A stretch of 64,000 bases of DNA from Thalassia testudinum (GCA_037157565.1 JAZHRO010000014.1:75422001-75486000); one strand, 5' to 3'. Shown: positions 1 to 10,669, counted from the stretch's first letter. Made by a program: numbers and translations. Notes: generated by a model from the sequence alone, not told the origin.

Positions 1-886
1 AAAACGTGGAAAATGGACTCCGAACGGACCCTAAACGAGTCAAAAACAACCAGTCTGTCCAAAATCATACGTCTGGAACTTCTTCCAGATGTCTTAAAAG
101 GTAGCTCAAGTCATACCTTGGTCTGCACAGTCCTTCAGACATCCAGAAGCCCCCTGGAACGTCTAGACTTGATTTCCAGACGTCCGATTGTCACCCCGGA
201 CGTTTGGAAGCCGTCTCCATCGTCTGGTGCTGCACCCAAACGTCTTATCTATGTGGGATGGCGAGCCTTGCGCCTTCCCGAACAAGTCCTGCACACACAC
301 ACACACCTGCTCTCATCACGAAAGGGTGTAGGAGACTTCGGCGGAAGGGCTGCATGGCCATACACGCGAAAGAAGAAGGGATAAAAAAATAGCGTACCTG
401 TCAGACGTCTGGACCTTCCTCCAGACGTCTCCTGCGTCATCTAGACATAAGTCCAGACGTCTGATACTGGGAAATTTATCCAGAATAAGAACCTTCTCAC
501 TCTCCGCCCGCAGCGCACGGCCGTGCCGCACCATGTCCGCCTGCTACGTGAGCTGCGGCAGCTCCTCCGCGGCACCCCACGCTCGCTGCTCTCCCACCGG
601 TCGGCTCTAGTTGCCCTGGCAAGCTCACACCCTCGCGGTCGTGCTCCTTCTTCCTCTCGCAACATCTTCTCCTCCCCACATGCCCGCAGCAGTCGCTGCT
701 GCCGCTCTCGATCGCCCGCTCTCTCGCTGACAGGGAGAAGGAGAAGAAGAAGGAGGTGGAGTGAGGGTGAGGGAGAGAGGAAGCATATTTGTAAGGCAGC
801 CGCGGGGAGAGAGAAAGAGGAAAGGCGGCATCTGCAGGGAGGGAGAGGAAAGAGAAGGAGGGCGGTGGGTTCAGTCGGCGCGAGCT
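1..886 (-). repeat. E1 3' LTR, partial
   Basis: This stretch matches 15271-16150 of the E1 5' LTR in the same orientation with scattered substitutions. Homology stops at about 886, where integrase coding sequence joins directly. The first roughly 133 bases of the LTR (equivalent to 16151-16283) and the polypurine tract are missing. It holds a short CA run near 293-306 and repeated GACGTC-centred palindromes. Short reading frames here are fortuitous. Confidence 0.85.
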
Positions 887-1220
887 TCCCTCTCACCCCA
901 AACCGCTGCAGGCCCTTCATGGGCGAAACACGAAGGAAGATGCGGTCCCCAACCTCAACTGCACCTCTCTGCATTTCCAATCTGCATAGCTCTTCTGCCT
1001 GCTCCTGACAGTACGGAGTCGCCTGTGAATCTGCTCGACTACCTCCTGACTCTGCCGGATCAGCCTGGGGCCAACCTCCCACTTGGTCCCCACCTCGACC
1101 CAACTCAAGGGTGCCGTACATCTCCGTCCGTATAGAGCCTCGTAGGGTGCCATGCCGATGCTCGAGTGATAACTGTTATTATATGCAAACTCCGCCAGGG
1201 GCAAGTGCTCCTCCCAAGAG
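887..1220 (-). pseudogene. E1 integrase C-terminal part (continues from 9329)
   Basis: On the minus strand this encodes the end of a chromovirus integrase: GSWEEHLPLAEFAYNN, then SYHSSIGMAPYEALYGRR, and after a frameshift near 960 the GPY/F-type module with VEVGDRIFLRVSPMKG and RFGVRGKLAP. It is the direct continuation of VLDWRG encoded at 9329-9346; the two halves join in frame once E2 and one CCCCT duplication are removed. The protein stops after KLAP, and the RYIGPF block and chromodomain expected next are absent because the sequence passes straight into LTR. It is a pseudogene fragment. Confidence 0.9.
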
Positions 1221-1225
1221 CCCCT
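1221..1225. repeat. Target site duplication of E2, left copy (CCCCT)
   Basis: CCCCT immediately precedes the TGATTGCG start of E2 and recurs at 9324-9328 just after its TTTATCA end. The copies lie exactly where the E1 integrase frame is interrupted, so they record the E2 insertion. Confidence 0.9.
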
Positions 1226-2123
1226 TGATTGCGAAATACGTCTGATTTGTAAAAGCGGGTTTTTAACGTCGTTGTAACACGCGAATCCACTTTCGCTCTT
1301 AAATTTATATTCCTAGATAGGGGAGTATCTAGGGTCGTCCAAGGAGGCCAAATGTTTGCAATAGTGATTCTCTTGCTTGGAATAAATCTCAACTTTCTTT
1401 TTGGTATTTTTCAATATATCATTTTTTTTCGCTTTTCAATTAAGACAAAATGCGAAATGGTGACGGGAAGATGATTTGCACTTCAAATTTAACTACTACT
1501 TCTAAGTGGCAAGTAGAGCCTCTCCCTAAGCTCACTCTAGGCAAGTGGAAGCCTAGAATAATTAGGGAGAGGGAGTGAAAAATGCTAAAAAGCAAAGCAA
1601 GTAGAAATGCAAAATAGAAAATTGCAAAGAAGGCAACTAGATTACTGAAAAGTGTTTTACAAAAAAAACCTAGTAGAGGAATGCTTCTACTACTAGAAAA
1701 ATGCAAATAAGAAGAGAAAACACAAATCCTCTAGATAGATGGTGAAGAAGAGGGCTTCTTGCTCCAAGGTTGGTAGCTCCCAATCTTGAAAAGAGGGCCT
1801 CCTTCTTCTCCTTCCTTGAGATCTCCGCCAAGGTGATGTCCTCCAAGGCAAGCCCTAAGGGGGCGTGCCCTAAGCTTCTCTCCAAGGGTGGACGTCCACC
1901 CTAGGTCCTTCTCCCTTGCCTGGCCATCCTCCTTGAAGTGGAAGAGTCCTCCTCCTTGGCGTGGCTCAAGTTGAAGAGAGTGGGGAGAAGAAGGCACCAA
2001 AAGGGCTGGTGATGTGCCCCTTTAATCTCCTTCTCTACTCCTTCTTCTTGGCCGTAGGTATAGGTGGTTTATGTAGCAAATTATACTAATGGAGGATGAT
2101 CTAAAATGGTTGTAGGTGGTGGG

Positions 2124-2131
2124 TTTTTATA
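2124..2131 (-). promoter_or_regulatory. TATA box of the E2 left LTR
   Basis: On the minus strand the sequence reads TATAAAAA in the middle of the LTR, as expected for a retrotransposon Pol II promoter. The equivalent in the middle LTR is 6617-6624. The related E3 5' LTR has TATAAAAA at 18749-18756. Confidence 0.6.
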
Positions 2132-2217
2132 GAATAGGAAGGGGGCTAAAGTGTCCCTTGAAATGGAGGGCCAAGATGGAATGATGGAGGTGGTTAAGGA
2201 TCCAATGGCCAAGGGTG

Positions 2218-2442
2218 TTTGGCGCCACCTTAAGAGACACCAAAGGGGTAGTTATGGGGGTTGACACCTCTTGATGTTGGCGTCAAAAAGGGTTCTAGAA
2301 GGTGGTCTAAATTGGCGCCAAGAGGGATTCTAGAAGGAGGGGTAGGTGGATGGCTAGGATGGCTTATGTGGGTAGGTGTAGGGTTGATTAAGGGCTGAAA
2401 GTTGGTGCCAAAATAGAGGTGGTTAGGGGTAGTTTTTGGCGC
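2218..2442. promoter_or_regulatory. Cluster of TTTGGCGC (E2F-consensus) sites in the E2 left LTR
   Basis: TTTGGCGC occurs at 2218-2225 and 2435-2442, with further GGCGCC or decayed GGTGCC palindromes between. TTTSSCGC is the established plant E2F/DP binding consensus. Binding here is inferred, not shown. Confidence 0.4.
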
Positions 2443-2600
2443 CAACTTAAGGTGTCTTTTGGTGTTGATAATGGGGTGAAGGGATGGCTAGGAGGTGGCG
2501 CCAACTTGAGTATGGTAGCTAGCTTAGGTAGGCTTAAGTTGGTGGAGCTAGCTAGGGTTGACTTTGAAGGTGGTGGATGGCCAAGGAGCTGGTTGCTAGC

Positions 2601-2640
2601 TAAGATAAGCTAAGCTAAGCTAAGCTAAGCTAGCTTAGCT
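2601..2640. repeat. AAGCT pentanucleotide microsatellite
   Basis: Consecutive TAAGC units run into a TAGCTTAGC palindrome. The middle E2 LTR has one unit fewer near 7100-7130. The E3 5' LTR carries a longer array near 18222-18268, and the E3 3' LTR almost none near 27363-27390. Confidence 0.8.
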
Positions 2641-3535
2641 AATGGAGGAGTAGAGGAGAAGGTGTTGGAGCTAGGGTTTGGAGGGAGGAGCTGAGGAGGA
2701 GAAGTCAGGAGCTGAAACTGGAGCTGGCTGCTGCTGAAGAGGCTGGCATGGAGTACTCTAGCTGGTTTAGCTTGCTAGTTCTTTGCTAGCTGCTAAGCCA
2801 AGCTAAAGTAAGCTAGCTTCTACCATGATGAGCTGAGGTGAGCTAGGTCTGGTGCTCCCGGGGAGACTCAAGCTGGTTGAGGCAACTAAGGTAGCTTAGC
2901 TCAACTGAGTTGAGCTAAGCTAAGTCCCCGGGTGCTGGGCTTGAGCTTCCTGAGCTGGGATGAGTTCTTCTTCAGCTGGCTGGAGTTGAGTGGAGCTAGA
3001 TGTAGCTGGATCTGAGCTGGGGTGAACTCCTGTCAATTCAGCTGAGCTAGCTAGAGCTCCCTGTGGACTAGTGGGAGCTGAGATGAGATGGACTCAGCTA
3101 AGTTGAGCTGGATCTGAGCTGACTTGAGCTAGGGTGAGCTAAGATGAACTCTCTTGAGCTGCCATTCAGCTGAGATTAGCTGAATGGAGCTGGGATGAGC
3201 TAACCCTAGTTCAAGTGAGCCAGGTTCCAGCTGCGGTGAGCTTGATCAAGCTGAGGTGAGCTGGATCAAGCTGAGGTGAGCTAGATCAGGCTGAGTTCCA
3301 GCTAGTCTGGGCTTCTCCTTCACCATTTGCCTTCTTGAGTGCTAGGGTTTTAGGGATCTATATATCTGTACATCCCTAACACTCACAAAAGCATATTAAA
3401 AAGACAATAAAAAATGTAATGCATGCCTAACCTATTTTATGCCTAAATGCAGCCCAAAAACCCATTTGCGGAGTAAAATCCTAAGAGCTAGGTTTGTTTT
3501 CATGCATAAGAATGATGATAAACTGGCATTTATCA

Positions 3536-3573
3536 CACCCCCATGCTTATCTTTTGCTAGTCTCTTAGCAAAA
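3536..3573 (-). promoter_or_regulatory. E2 polypurine tract and upstream hairpin
   Basis: In sense orientation a hairpin (arms TTTTGCTA and TAGCAAAA, 6-nt loop, 3552-3573) is followed by AGCATGGGGGTG (3536-3547), which abuts the LTR start. The G-rich tract is the expected plus-strand primer. The LTR start is itself a hairpin (3516-3535). Confidence 0.8.
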
Positions 3574-4906
3574 CAGAATTTTTGGGAAATCTAGTTTTTT
3601 TGACTTTTGAGGAGAAAAAGAGTTAATGGACCTTGGTAGATTAAAACACTGGAGGTACGGGATTTGTTAAAGATAAACATCAGGATTTGTTTTTGGATTC
3701 AACCATTAGACAGAACGGGATCAATATATCCTCCAGAAAATTCTCAAATTAACCCCTTGCTAATTCAGATGACTTGAAATGTTTGTTTTTAGGATTTTTC
3801 TACCTCATGAATCTGATTCGCAACTTGCAAAATCCTTTAAAACCTTGTGTCTATGATTGTGAAAAGCCAACATTTATAAGGACGTATTATTATTATTTTT
3901 TTTTTTCTTCCCCATTCTTATTTTTAGCTTAGTCTTACAACAGATGTGTCGGGATCATCATTCCCGTTACCATTCCTCGAGGGGGCTCTGGCGCCAGTAC
4001 TTCAGGATAGCACTGTCCATGACACCACCCAGGAGCTCACAACCCCAAAACACGATGTGGTGAAAAGGGGCGCTCCAAGCAAACTCAAGCTCTTGCTCCG
4101 ACACTATAGGTAGAGCATCGTCCAAGACACTTGAGCTGCTAAAATGCGCTTTAATGCTCCATCTAAAGATATGAAATATAGATATGGAGCAACGCCGAGG
4201 CGGTAACATGTTGACATCGCGTCCTCAAAGGAGGCATTTTCCTCCTTCTCGGCGGTGGGAACTTAAACCAATGATCTGTTTCAGACTTTTACTAAGTCCA
4301 AACAAGGGAGTTTTTCAAATTTTTAGTTATTTTTAAGTATTGGCTTGTGTGTGAAGAGTGACACAAGAAGTTTCTCAAAACATGCAAGTTTTTGAATCAG
4401 AAGCTAAGTCAAATACTTTCCGTATTACAAAATAGGATCAAGTCACCTGAACTATCATGAGTTCAGGTGAAATTTTATAGAAGGTCTGATCTAGTCTAAA
4501 ATAGACCCTAGAATTCTAATGATCAGATCTATATCCTCATCCTTAGTTTGTTAAAGATTAAATCCCATTATACAAAAAGTGAATTTCTCGACCTTAGTCC
4601 TGATTTCAAAATTTTTCCTCAATAAGTTTTTAACATTTTTATTTATTTATTTTTTTTTTTGGATATGCAAGTAGGAAATAAATTAAAGAAAATTGCATGT
4701 TTTTAGGTTTTGAACATCTTAATCGATCGTAAAAATTTAAAAACACCCCCCATGCTTAAGATATGCCATGTCCTCATGCATTAGGAGGGAAAAAGGGATC
4801 ACCTTAGTGAAGAACGGTCGGGTTTAGGATGAACAAAACCTGGAAAAAGAAGAAAAAAAGGAAAGCAAGAAAAAATGATGGGTTACCTCCCATCCAGTGC
4901 TATCTT
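3574..4906 (-). other. E2 3' non-coding internal region
   Basis: No convincing coding sequence. It includes a block at about 3960-4260 that is strongly conserved with E3 (25740-26050) and recognisably with the minus-strand element at 33550-33630. That block holds an 80-codon open frame (3967-4209) which is interrupted in E3, so I do not call it a gene. It also contains a hairpin with AAGGAGG arms (4228-4247), a second polypurine-like tract (4745-4760), and a GATGGG/CCCATC hairpin (4877-4894). Confidence 0.7.
4745..4779 (-). other. E2 second (internal) polypurine-like tract with AGGACAT box
   Basis: In sense orientation TGCATGAGGACATGGCAT is followed by CTTAAGCATGGGGGGT. Comparable tracts lie just after the coding region in E3, E4, E5 and the minus-strand element at 34101-34135. 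It could be an internal plus-strand priming site; that role is inference. Confidence 0.55.
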
Positions 4907-5695
4907 TTACGCCATTCCGCTGGGCGTGAAGGTATGCACCGAAGACGTAAGATCATGTAAATAATTGGACACTTGGATGCCTGCAAAAAAGGTGTCTTCT
5001 TCTAGATCCCTAGAAAATTGATTAGAACTAATATTGGGATCAAAGTTGGATGGAAAATGATAAGTGTAGCCCGAGTCTGGCCATGGTTTTAAATTACGTT
5101 GGGTGCCAAACTCGGGCGGGGTTGGTGGTAGGTCCGTAAGAAAGGGGTCGGGGAAGGAATGGTGAGGATTGGGTGAAGTTAGTGTGGAAAAGTTAGGTGC
5201 GTGAATAATGGGTGGGTTAGGGTGCTTAGGGGGGTTATCAGGAATAAATTTAGGGTCAAGACAAGTTTCTGGATCACAGATTTCGCCGACCACTGATTCT
5301 GAATCAGAGTCCTCAAAAAAATTATGGTCGGTAAGGGTATCTATTAACATTGTCTCCTCCACCATATTGGAAATTTCAGTATCTGAGTCCTCAAAGAAGT
5401 TATCATCATGGAATCTCCTGGAGGATTTAAAAATATCTAAAGTGATAGTTTGTCCTGCACAGTTAATATCCATTTTGCCTGTGTGGCAATTGATATTTGC
5501 CTTTGCGGTGGCCAAAAAAGGGCATCCAAGGATTATTGGGGTGTCCAGTAATGATTCAGGTGGCTCAATGTCAAGAACCAGAAAGTCTGCAGGGATGACA
5601 CAATTCTGGACCTTGACTAAAACATCCTCGATAATCCCACGAGGTTTGATTGTAGATCGGTCGACTAATTGCAGGGTAACCTTGACGGGTTTTAT
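4907..5695 (-). pseudogene. E2 retroviral-type protease C-terminal part and acidic tail
   Basis: One open frame on the minus strand runs from next to the primer site and has no start codon. It begins KPVKVTLQLVDRS, continues through IIEDVLVKV and DFLVLDIEPPES, then TPIILGCPFLATAKANINC, which is the C-terminal half of an Athila-type aspartic protease. An Asp/Glu-rich tail of about 170 residues follows (FFEDSDTEIS, FFEDSDSESV, PPEFGTQRN, RDLEEDTFF). The N-terminal half with the catalytic Asp, all of gag, and RT, RNase H and integrase are missing. The same tail occurs after the E3 protease, so it belongs to this family. Confidence 0.8.
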
Positions 5696-5696
5696 T

Positions 5697-5713
5697 CCCT
5701 GGCAACGGTGCCA
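5697..5713 (-). other. E2 primer binding site (Asp-tRNA type)
   Basis: In sense orientation TGGCACCGTTGCCAGGG lies 5 nt inside the LTR end at 5719. It differs at two positions from the TGGCGCCGTTGCCGGGG of E5, which is complementary to the 3' end of plant tRNA-Asp. Protease coding sequence starts immediately downstream. Confidence 0.8.
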
Positions 5714-5718
5714 AAAAG

Positions 5719-8024
5719 TGATTGCGAAATACGCGTGATTTGTAAAAGTGGGTTTTTAACGTCGTTGTAACACGCGAATCCCTTTCACTCTTAAATTTAT
5801 ATTCCTAGATAGGGGAGTATCTAGGGTCATCCAAGGAGGCCAAATGTTTGCAATAGTGATTCTCTTGCTTGGAATAAATCTCAACTTTCTTTTTGGTATT
5901 TTTCAATATATCACTTTTTTTCTCTTTTCAATTAAGACAAAATGCGAAATGGTGGCGGGAAGATGATTTGCACTTCAAATTTAACTACTACTTCTAAGTG
6001 GCAAGTAGAGCCTCTCCCTAAGCTCACTCTAGGCAAGTGGAGGCCTAGAATAATTAGGGAGAGGGAGTGAAAAATGCTAAAAAGCAAAGCAAGTAGAAAT
6101 GCAAAATAGAAAATTGCAAAGAAGGCAACTAGATTACTAAAAAGTGTTTTACAAAAAAAAACCTAGTAGAGGAATGCTTCTACTACTAGAAAAATGCAAA
6201 TAAGAAGAGAAAACACAAATCCTCTAGATAGATGGTGAAGAAGAGGGCTTCTTGCTCCAAGGTTGGTAGCTCCCAATCTTGAAAAGAGGGCCTCCTTCTT
6301 CTCCTTCCTTGAGAGCTCCGCCAAGGTGATGTCCTCCAAGGCAAGCCCTAAGGGGACGTGCCCTAAGCTTCTCTCCAAGGGTGGACGTCCACCCTAGGTC
6401 CTTCTCCCTTGCCTGGCCATCCTCCTTGAAGTGGAAGAGTCCTCCTCCTTGGCGTGGCTCAAGTTGAAGAGAGTGGGGAGAAGAAGGCACCAAAAGGGCT
6501 GGTGATGTGCCCCTTTAATCTCCTTCTCTACTCCTTCTTCTTGGCCGTAGGTATAGGTGGTTTAGGTAGCAAATTATACTAATGGAGGATGATCTAAAAT
6601 GGTTGTAGGTGGTGGGTTTTTATAGAATAGGAAGGGGGCTAAAGTGTCCCTTGAAATGGAGGGCCAAGATGGAATGATGGAGGTGGTTAAGGATCCAATG
6701 GCCAAGGGTGTTTGGCGCCACCTTAAGAGACACCAAGGGGGTAGTTATGGGGGTTGACACCTCTTGATGTTGGCGCCAAAAAGGGTTCTAGAAGGTGGTC
6801 TAAATTGGCGCCAAGAGGGATTCTAGAAGGAGGGGTAGGTGGATGGCTAGGATGGCTTATGTGGGTAGGTGTAGGGTGGATTAAGGGCTGAAAGTTGGCG
6901 CCAAAATAGAGGTGGTTAGGGGTAGTTTTTGGCGCCAACTTAAGGTGTCTTTTGGTGGTGATAATGGAGTGAAGGGATGGCTAGGAGGTGGAGCCAACTT
7001 GAGTAGGGTAGCTAGCTTAGGTAGGCTTAAGTTGGTGGAGCTAGCTTGGGTTGACTTTGAAGGTGGTGGATCGCCAAGGAGCTGGTTGCTAGCTAAGATA
7101 AGCTAAGCTAAGCTAAGCTAGCTTAGCTAATGGAGGAGTAGAGGAGAAGGTGTTGGAGCTAGGGTTTGGAGGGAGGAGCTGAGGAGGAGAAGTCAGGAGC
7201 TGAAACTAGAGCTGGCTGCTGCTGAAGAGGCTGGCATGGAGCTACTCTAGCTGGTTTAGCTTGCTAGTTCTTTGCTAGCTGCTAAGCCAAGGTAAAGTAA
7301 GCTAGCTTCTACCATGATGAGCTAAGGTGAGCTAGGTCTGGTGCTCCCGGGGAGACTCAAGCTGGTTGAGGCAACTAAGGTAGCTTAGCTCAACTGAGTT
7401 GAGCTAAGCTAAGTCCCCGGGAGCTGGACTTGAGCTTCCTGAGCTGGGATGAGTTCTTCTTCAGCTGGCTGGAGTTGAGTGGAGCTAGATGTAGCTGGAT
7501 CTGAGCTGGGGTGAACTCCTGTCAATTCAGCTGAGCTAGCTAGAGCTCCCTGTGGACTAGTGGGAGCTGAGATGAGATGGACTCAGCTAAGTTGAGCTGG
7601 ATCTGAGCTGACTTGAGCTAGGGTGAGCTAAGATGAACTCTCTTGAGCTGCCATTCAGCTGAGATTAGCTGAATGGAGCTGGGATGAGCTAACCCTAGTT
7701 CAAGTGAGCCAGGTTCCAGCTGCGGTGAGCTTGATCAAGCTGAGGTGAGCTGGATCAAGCTGAGGTGAGCTAGATCAGGCTGAGTTCCAGCTAGTCTGGG
7801 CTTCTCCTTCACCATTTGCCTTCTTGAGTGCTAGGGTTTTAGGGATCTATATATCTGTACATCCCTAACACTCACAAAAGCATATTAAAAAGACAATAAA
7901 AAATGTAATGCATGCCTAACCTATTTTATGCCTAAATGCAGCCCAAAAACCCATTTGCGGAGTAAAATCCTAAGAGCTAGGTTTGTTTTCATGCATAAGA
8001 ATGATGATAAACTGGCATTTATCA
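5719..8024 (-). repeat. E2 middle LTR, 2306 bp
   Basis: Almost identical to 1226-3535. It carries TTTGGCGC sites at 6711-6718 and 6928-6935, and the same motif on the minus strand at 6773-6780 and 6898-6905. A minus-strand TATA box is at 6617-6624. It acts as the 5' LTR for the internal region on its left and the 3' LTR for the partial internal region on its right. Confidence 0.9.
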
Positions 8025-8785
8025 CACCCCCATGCTTATCTTTTGCTAGTCTCTTAGCAAAACAGAATTTTTGGGAAATCTAGTTTTTTTGACTTTTGAG
8101 GAGAAAAAGAGTTAATGGACCTTGGTAGATTAAAACACTGGAGGTACGGGATTTGTTAAAGATAAACATCAGGATTTGTTTTTGGATTCAACCATTAGAC
8201 AGAACGGGATCAATATATCCTCCAGAAAATTCTCAAATTAACCCCTTGCTAATTCAGATGACTTGAAATGTTTGTTTTTAGGATTTTTCTACCTCATGAA
8301 TCTGATTCGCAACTTGCAAAATCCTTTAAAACCTTGTGTCTATGATTGTGAAAAGCCAACATTTATAAGGACGTATTATTATTATTTTTTTTTTTCTTCC
8401 CCATTCTTATTTTTAGCTTAGTCTTACAACAGATGTGTCGGGATCATCATTCCCGTTACCATTCCTCGAGGGGGCTCTGGCGCCAGTACTTCAGGATAGC
8501 ACTGTCCATGACACCACCCAGGAGCTCACAACCCCAAAACACGATGTGGTGAAAAGGGGCGCTCCAAGCAAACTCAAGCTCTTGCTCCGACACTATAGGT
8601 AGAGCATCGTCCAAGACACTTGAGCTGCTAAAATGCGCTTTAATGCTCCATCTAAAGATATGAAATATAGATATGGAGCAACGCCGAGGCGGTAACATGT
8701 TGACATCGCGTCCTCAAAGGAGGCATTTTCCTCCTTCTCGGCGGTGGGAACTTAAACCAATGATCTGTTTCAGACTTTTACTAAG
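8025..8785 (-). repeat. Duplicated E2 3' internal segment
   Basis: This near-exact copy of 3536-4296 includes the polypurine tract (8025-8036), the pre-tract hairpin (8041-8062) and the AAGGAGG hairpin (8717-8736). It breaks off at 8785, inside sequence that continues as internal region in the left copy, and joins LTR sequence at 8786. Confidence 0.88.
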
Positions 8786-9323
8786 ATATGGAGTTGAGTG
8801 GAGCTAGATGTAGCTGGATCTGAGCTGGGGTGAACTCCTGTCAATTCAGCTGAGCTAGCTAGAGCTCCCTGTGGACTAGTGGGAGCTGAGATGAGATGGA
8901 CTCGGCTAAGTTGAGCTGGATCTGAGCTGACTTGAGCTAGGGTGAGCTAAGATGAACTCTCTTGAGCTGCCATTCAGCTGAGATTAGCTGAATGGAGCTG
9001 GGATGAGCTAACCCTAGTTCAAGTGAGCTAGGTTCCAGCTGCGGTGAGCTGGATCAAGCTGAGGTGAGCTGGATCAAGCTGAGTTCCAGCTAGTCTGGGC
9101 TTCTCCTTCACCATTTGCCTTCTTGAGTGCTAGGGTTTTAGGGATCTATATATCTGTACATCCCTAACACTCACAAAAACATATTAAAAAGATAATATAA
9201 AATGCAATGCATGCCTAACCTATTTTATGCCTAAATGCAGCCAAAAAACCCGTTTGCGGAGTAAAATCCTAAGAGCTAGGTTTGTTTTCATGCATAAGAA
9301 TGATGATAAACTGGCGTTTATCA
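8786..9323 (-). repeat. E2 right LTR, truncated
   Basis: Corresponds to about 7467-8024 of the middle LTR but has more differences from it than the left and middle LTRs have from each other. It keeps the outer LTR end, an 8-bp hairpin at 9304-9323, and the CCCCT duplication. Everything from its downstream part through the primer site to most of the internal region is deleted. Confidence 0.85.
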
Positions 9324-9328
9324 CCCCT

Positions 9329-9574
9329 CCAGTCCAGTACACAGGCATGCAAAAGGTCCTCAAGTGTCTGTATCGTGCTCTCAGACTGTCCGTCCATCTG
9401 GAGGTGGTAAGCTATATTGAACCTCAACCACATCCCCAAGGCCTGCCGAAACTCAGCCCAAAACTGGGACATAAAGCGGGTATCCTGGTCGGATACAATC
9501 TCCCACGGAACTCCGTGTAGACATACCACATCGCGGATATACCTCTCTGCCAACTGTGCTGATCCCAAGGTGAC
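9329..9574 (-). pseudogene. E1 integrase catalytic core, central part
   Basis: On the minus strand, AQLAERYIRDVVCLHG, then WEIVSDQDTRFMSQFWAEF with the second catalytic Asp, then DGQSESTIQTLEDLL with the catalytic Glu. The frame is closed just upstream by a TGA next to VTLGSAQL, where relatives often have Arg; a CGA-to-TGA change would explain it. The segment ends at VLDWRG, where E2 is inserted; the continuation is at 1220. Confidence 0.9.
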
Positions 9575-10669
9575 TCAGATCGGCAAGAAACGTGCCATCT
9601 TCGTCAATCTATCAACGATTACCCAGATTGCATCATGTCCTCGCTGGGTAACAAGTAAACCCACCACCAAGTCCATGGTGATGCTCTCCCACTTCCACTC
9701 TAGCTCTGGAAGTGGCTGTAGCGGCCCTGCAGGCCTCTGATGCTCGGCTTTCACCTGCTGGCACATTAAACACTGCTGCACGAATTCACCCACATCCCAC
9801 TTCATCCCCCTCCACCAAAACTCGCATCTCAAGTCATGGTACATCTTCGTGTTTCCAGGATGTATGGTGAATCTGGAACCGTGTGCCTCAGTCAGGAGCT
9901 CTCTCAACAGCTCCTCGTCTCTGGGAATGCACAAACGCCCCCTCATGCACAGCACCTGGTCTGTAAAAGAGAAGTCTCCAGGGTCTCCTGACAATACTCT
10001 GTCACGCAAGGACTGCAAGTACGGGTCGGCCATCTGTCCTGTGATGATGCGATCTATCAGCTCTGGCCTCGTCTGTCGCGTCACAGTCACTGCCCCACAG
10101 TGCCCCTGTAACTCTAGGGGTCGCCAACTACTCATCTCCTCCAAAAGGCTCCAACTCTGCACCTGTAAACTGGCCAAGTGTGCGGGTGCCTTCCTGCTCA
10201 AGGCGCCAGCCACCACGTTGGCCTTTTCTGGGTGGTAGGAAATGCTGCAGTCATAGTCCTTCAGGAGCTCCAACCAACGTCTCTGTCTCATGTTGGGCTC
10301 CTTCTGATCAAACAAGTATCTGAGGCTCTTGTGATCTGTGAAAATCTCGAAAGTCTCACCGTATAAGTAGTGCCTCCAGGTCTTCAGCGCGAAGACAACA
10401 GCTGCCAGCTCCAGGTCGTGGGTAGGGTAGCTATGCTCATGGGGCTTCAGTTTCCGTGAAGCGTAAGCGACAACGTGACCCCTCTGCCTAAGCACACCTC
10501 CTAACCCCTGTAAAGAGGCGTCCGTGTACACAACGAACCCGCCACTACTGTCTAGAATGGTGAGCACGAGAGCCGAAGTCAGCCTCTCCTTCAGCTCCTG
10601 AAAACACGCCTCACAGTCATCTGTCCAAGTGAAGGGCACGTCCTTCCGGGTCAACTGTGTATAGGACAT
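9575..10669 (-). pseudogene. E1 RNase H and integrase N-terminal domain
   Basis: The open frame encodes the Ty3/gypsy RNase H ([44 protein letters not shown], with its acidic residues visible) and the connector [17 protein letters not shown]. The integrase zinc-binding domain follows with paired His residues and CLMCQQVK, then the first catalytic Asp in [11 protein letters not shown] and [16 protein letters not shown] stop ends the frame. Upstream it is out of frame with RT at about 10660. The protein could not be made intact. Confidence 0.92.

Larger units (their letters stand above)
1226..3535 (-). repeat. E2 left LTR (3' LTR), 2310 bp
   Basis: This is a full LTR. Its inner end carries TGATAAAC and is followed by the polypurine tract at 3536. 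A TATA box in sense orientation lies at 2124-2131. The segment about 2600-3320 is packed with AGCT-containing words such as GAGCTG and GAGCTA, and 2218-2510 carries GGCGCC palindromes. Reading frames inside it are not conserved as proteins. Confidence 0.9.
1226..9323 (-). mobile_element. E2: Athila-like non-autonomous LTR element with three LTR segments
   Basis: E2 reads on the minus strand and is inserted in the E1 integrase. The order on the plus strand is LTR (1226-3535), internal region (3536-5718), LTR (5719-8024), a repeat of the 3' internal region (8025-8785) and a truncated LTR (8786-9323). The outer ends are TG and CA and are flanked by CCCCT. The internal region keeps a primer site, protease remnant, two polypurine tracts and 3' non-coding sequence, but no gag, RT, RNase H or integrase. 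The segment 1226-4296 is almost identical to 5719-8785. Confidence 0.88.

Noticed and set aside
887..899. Purine-rich tract taken first as the E1 polypurine tract
   Set aside because: On the minus strand it encodes FGVRG of integrase in frame; the true tract is deleted.
2600..3320. GAGCTG-rich region as a satellite or CRISPR-like array
   Set aside because: Words are irregularly spaced with no fixed unit and occur only within LTRs of the E2/E3 family.
3967..4209. 80-codon frame, repeated at 8456-8698, as a small accessory gene
   Set aside because: The duplicate is a recent copy, and the E3 homologue at about 25790-26050 is interrupted by stops and shifts, so conservation is at the nucleotide level.
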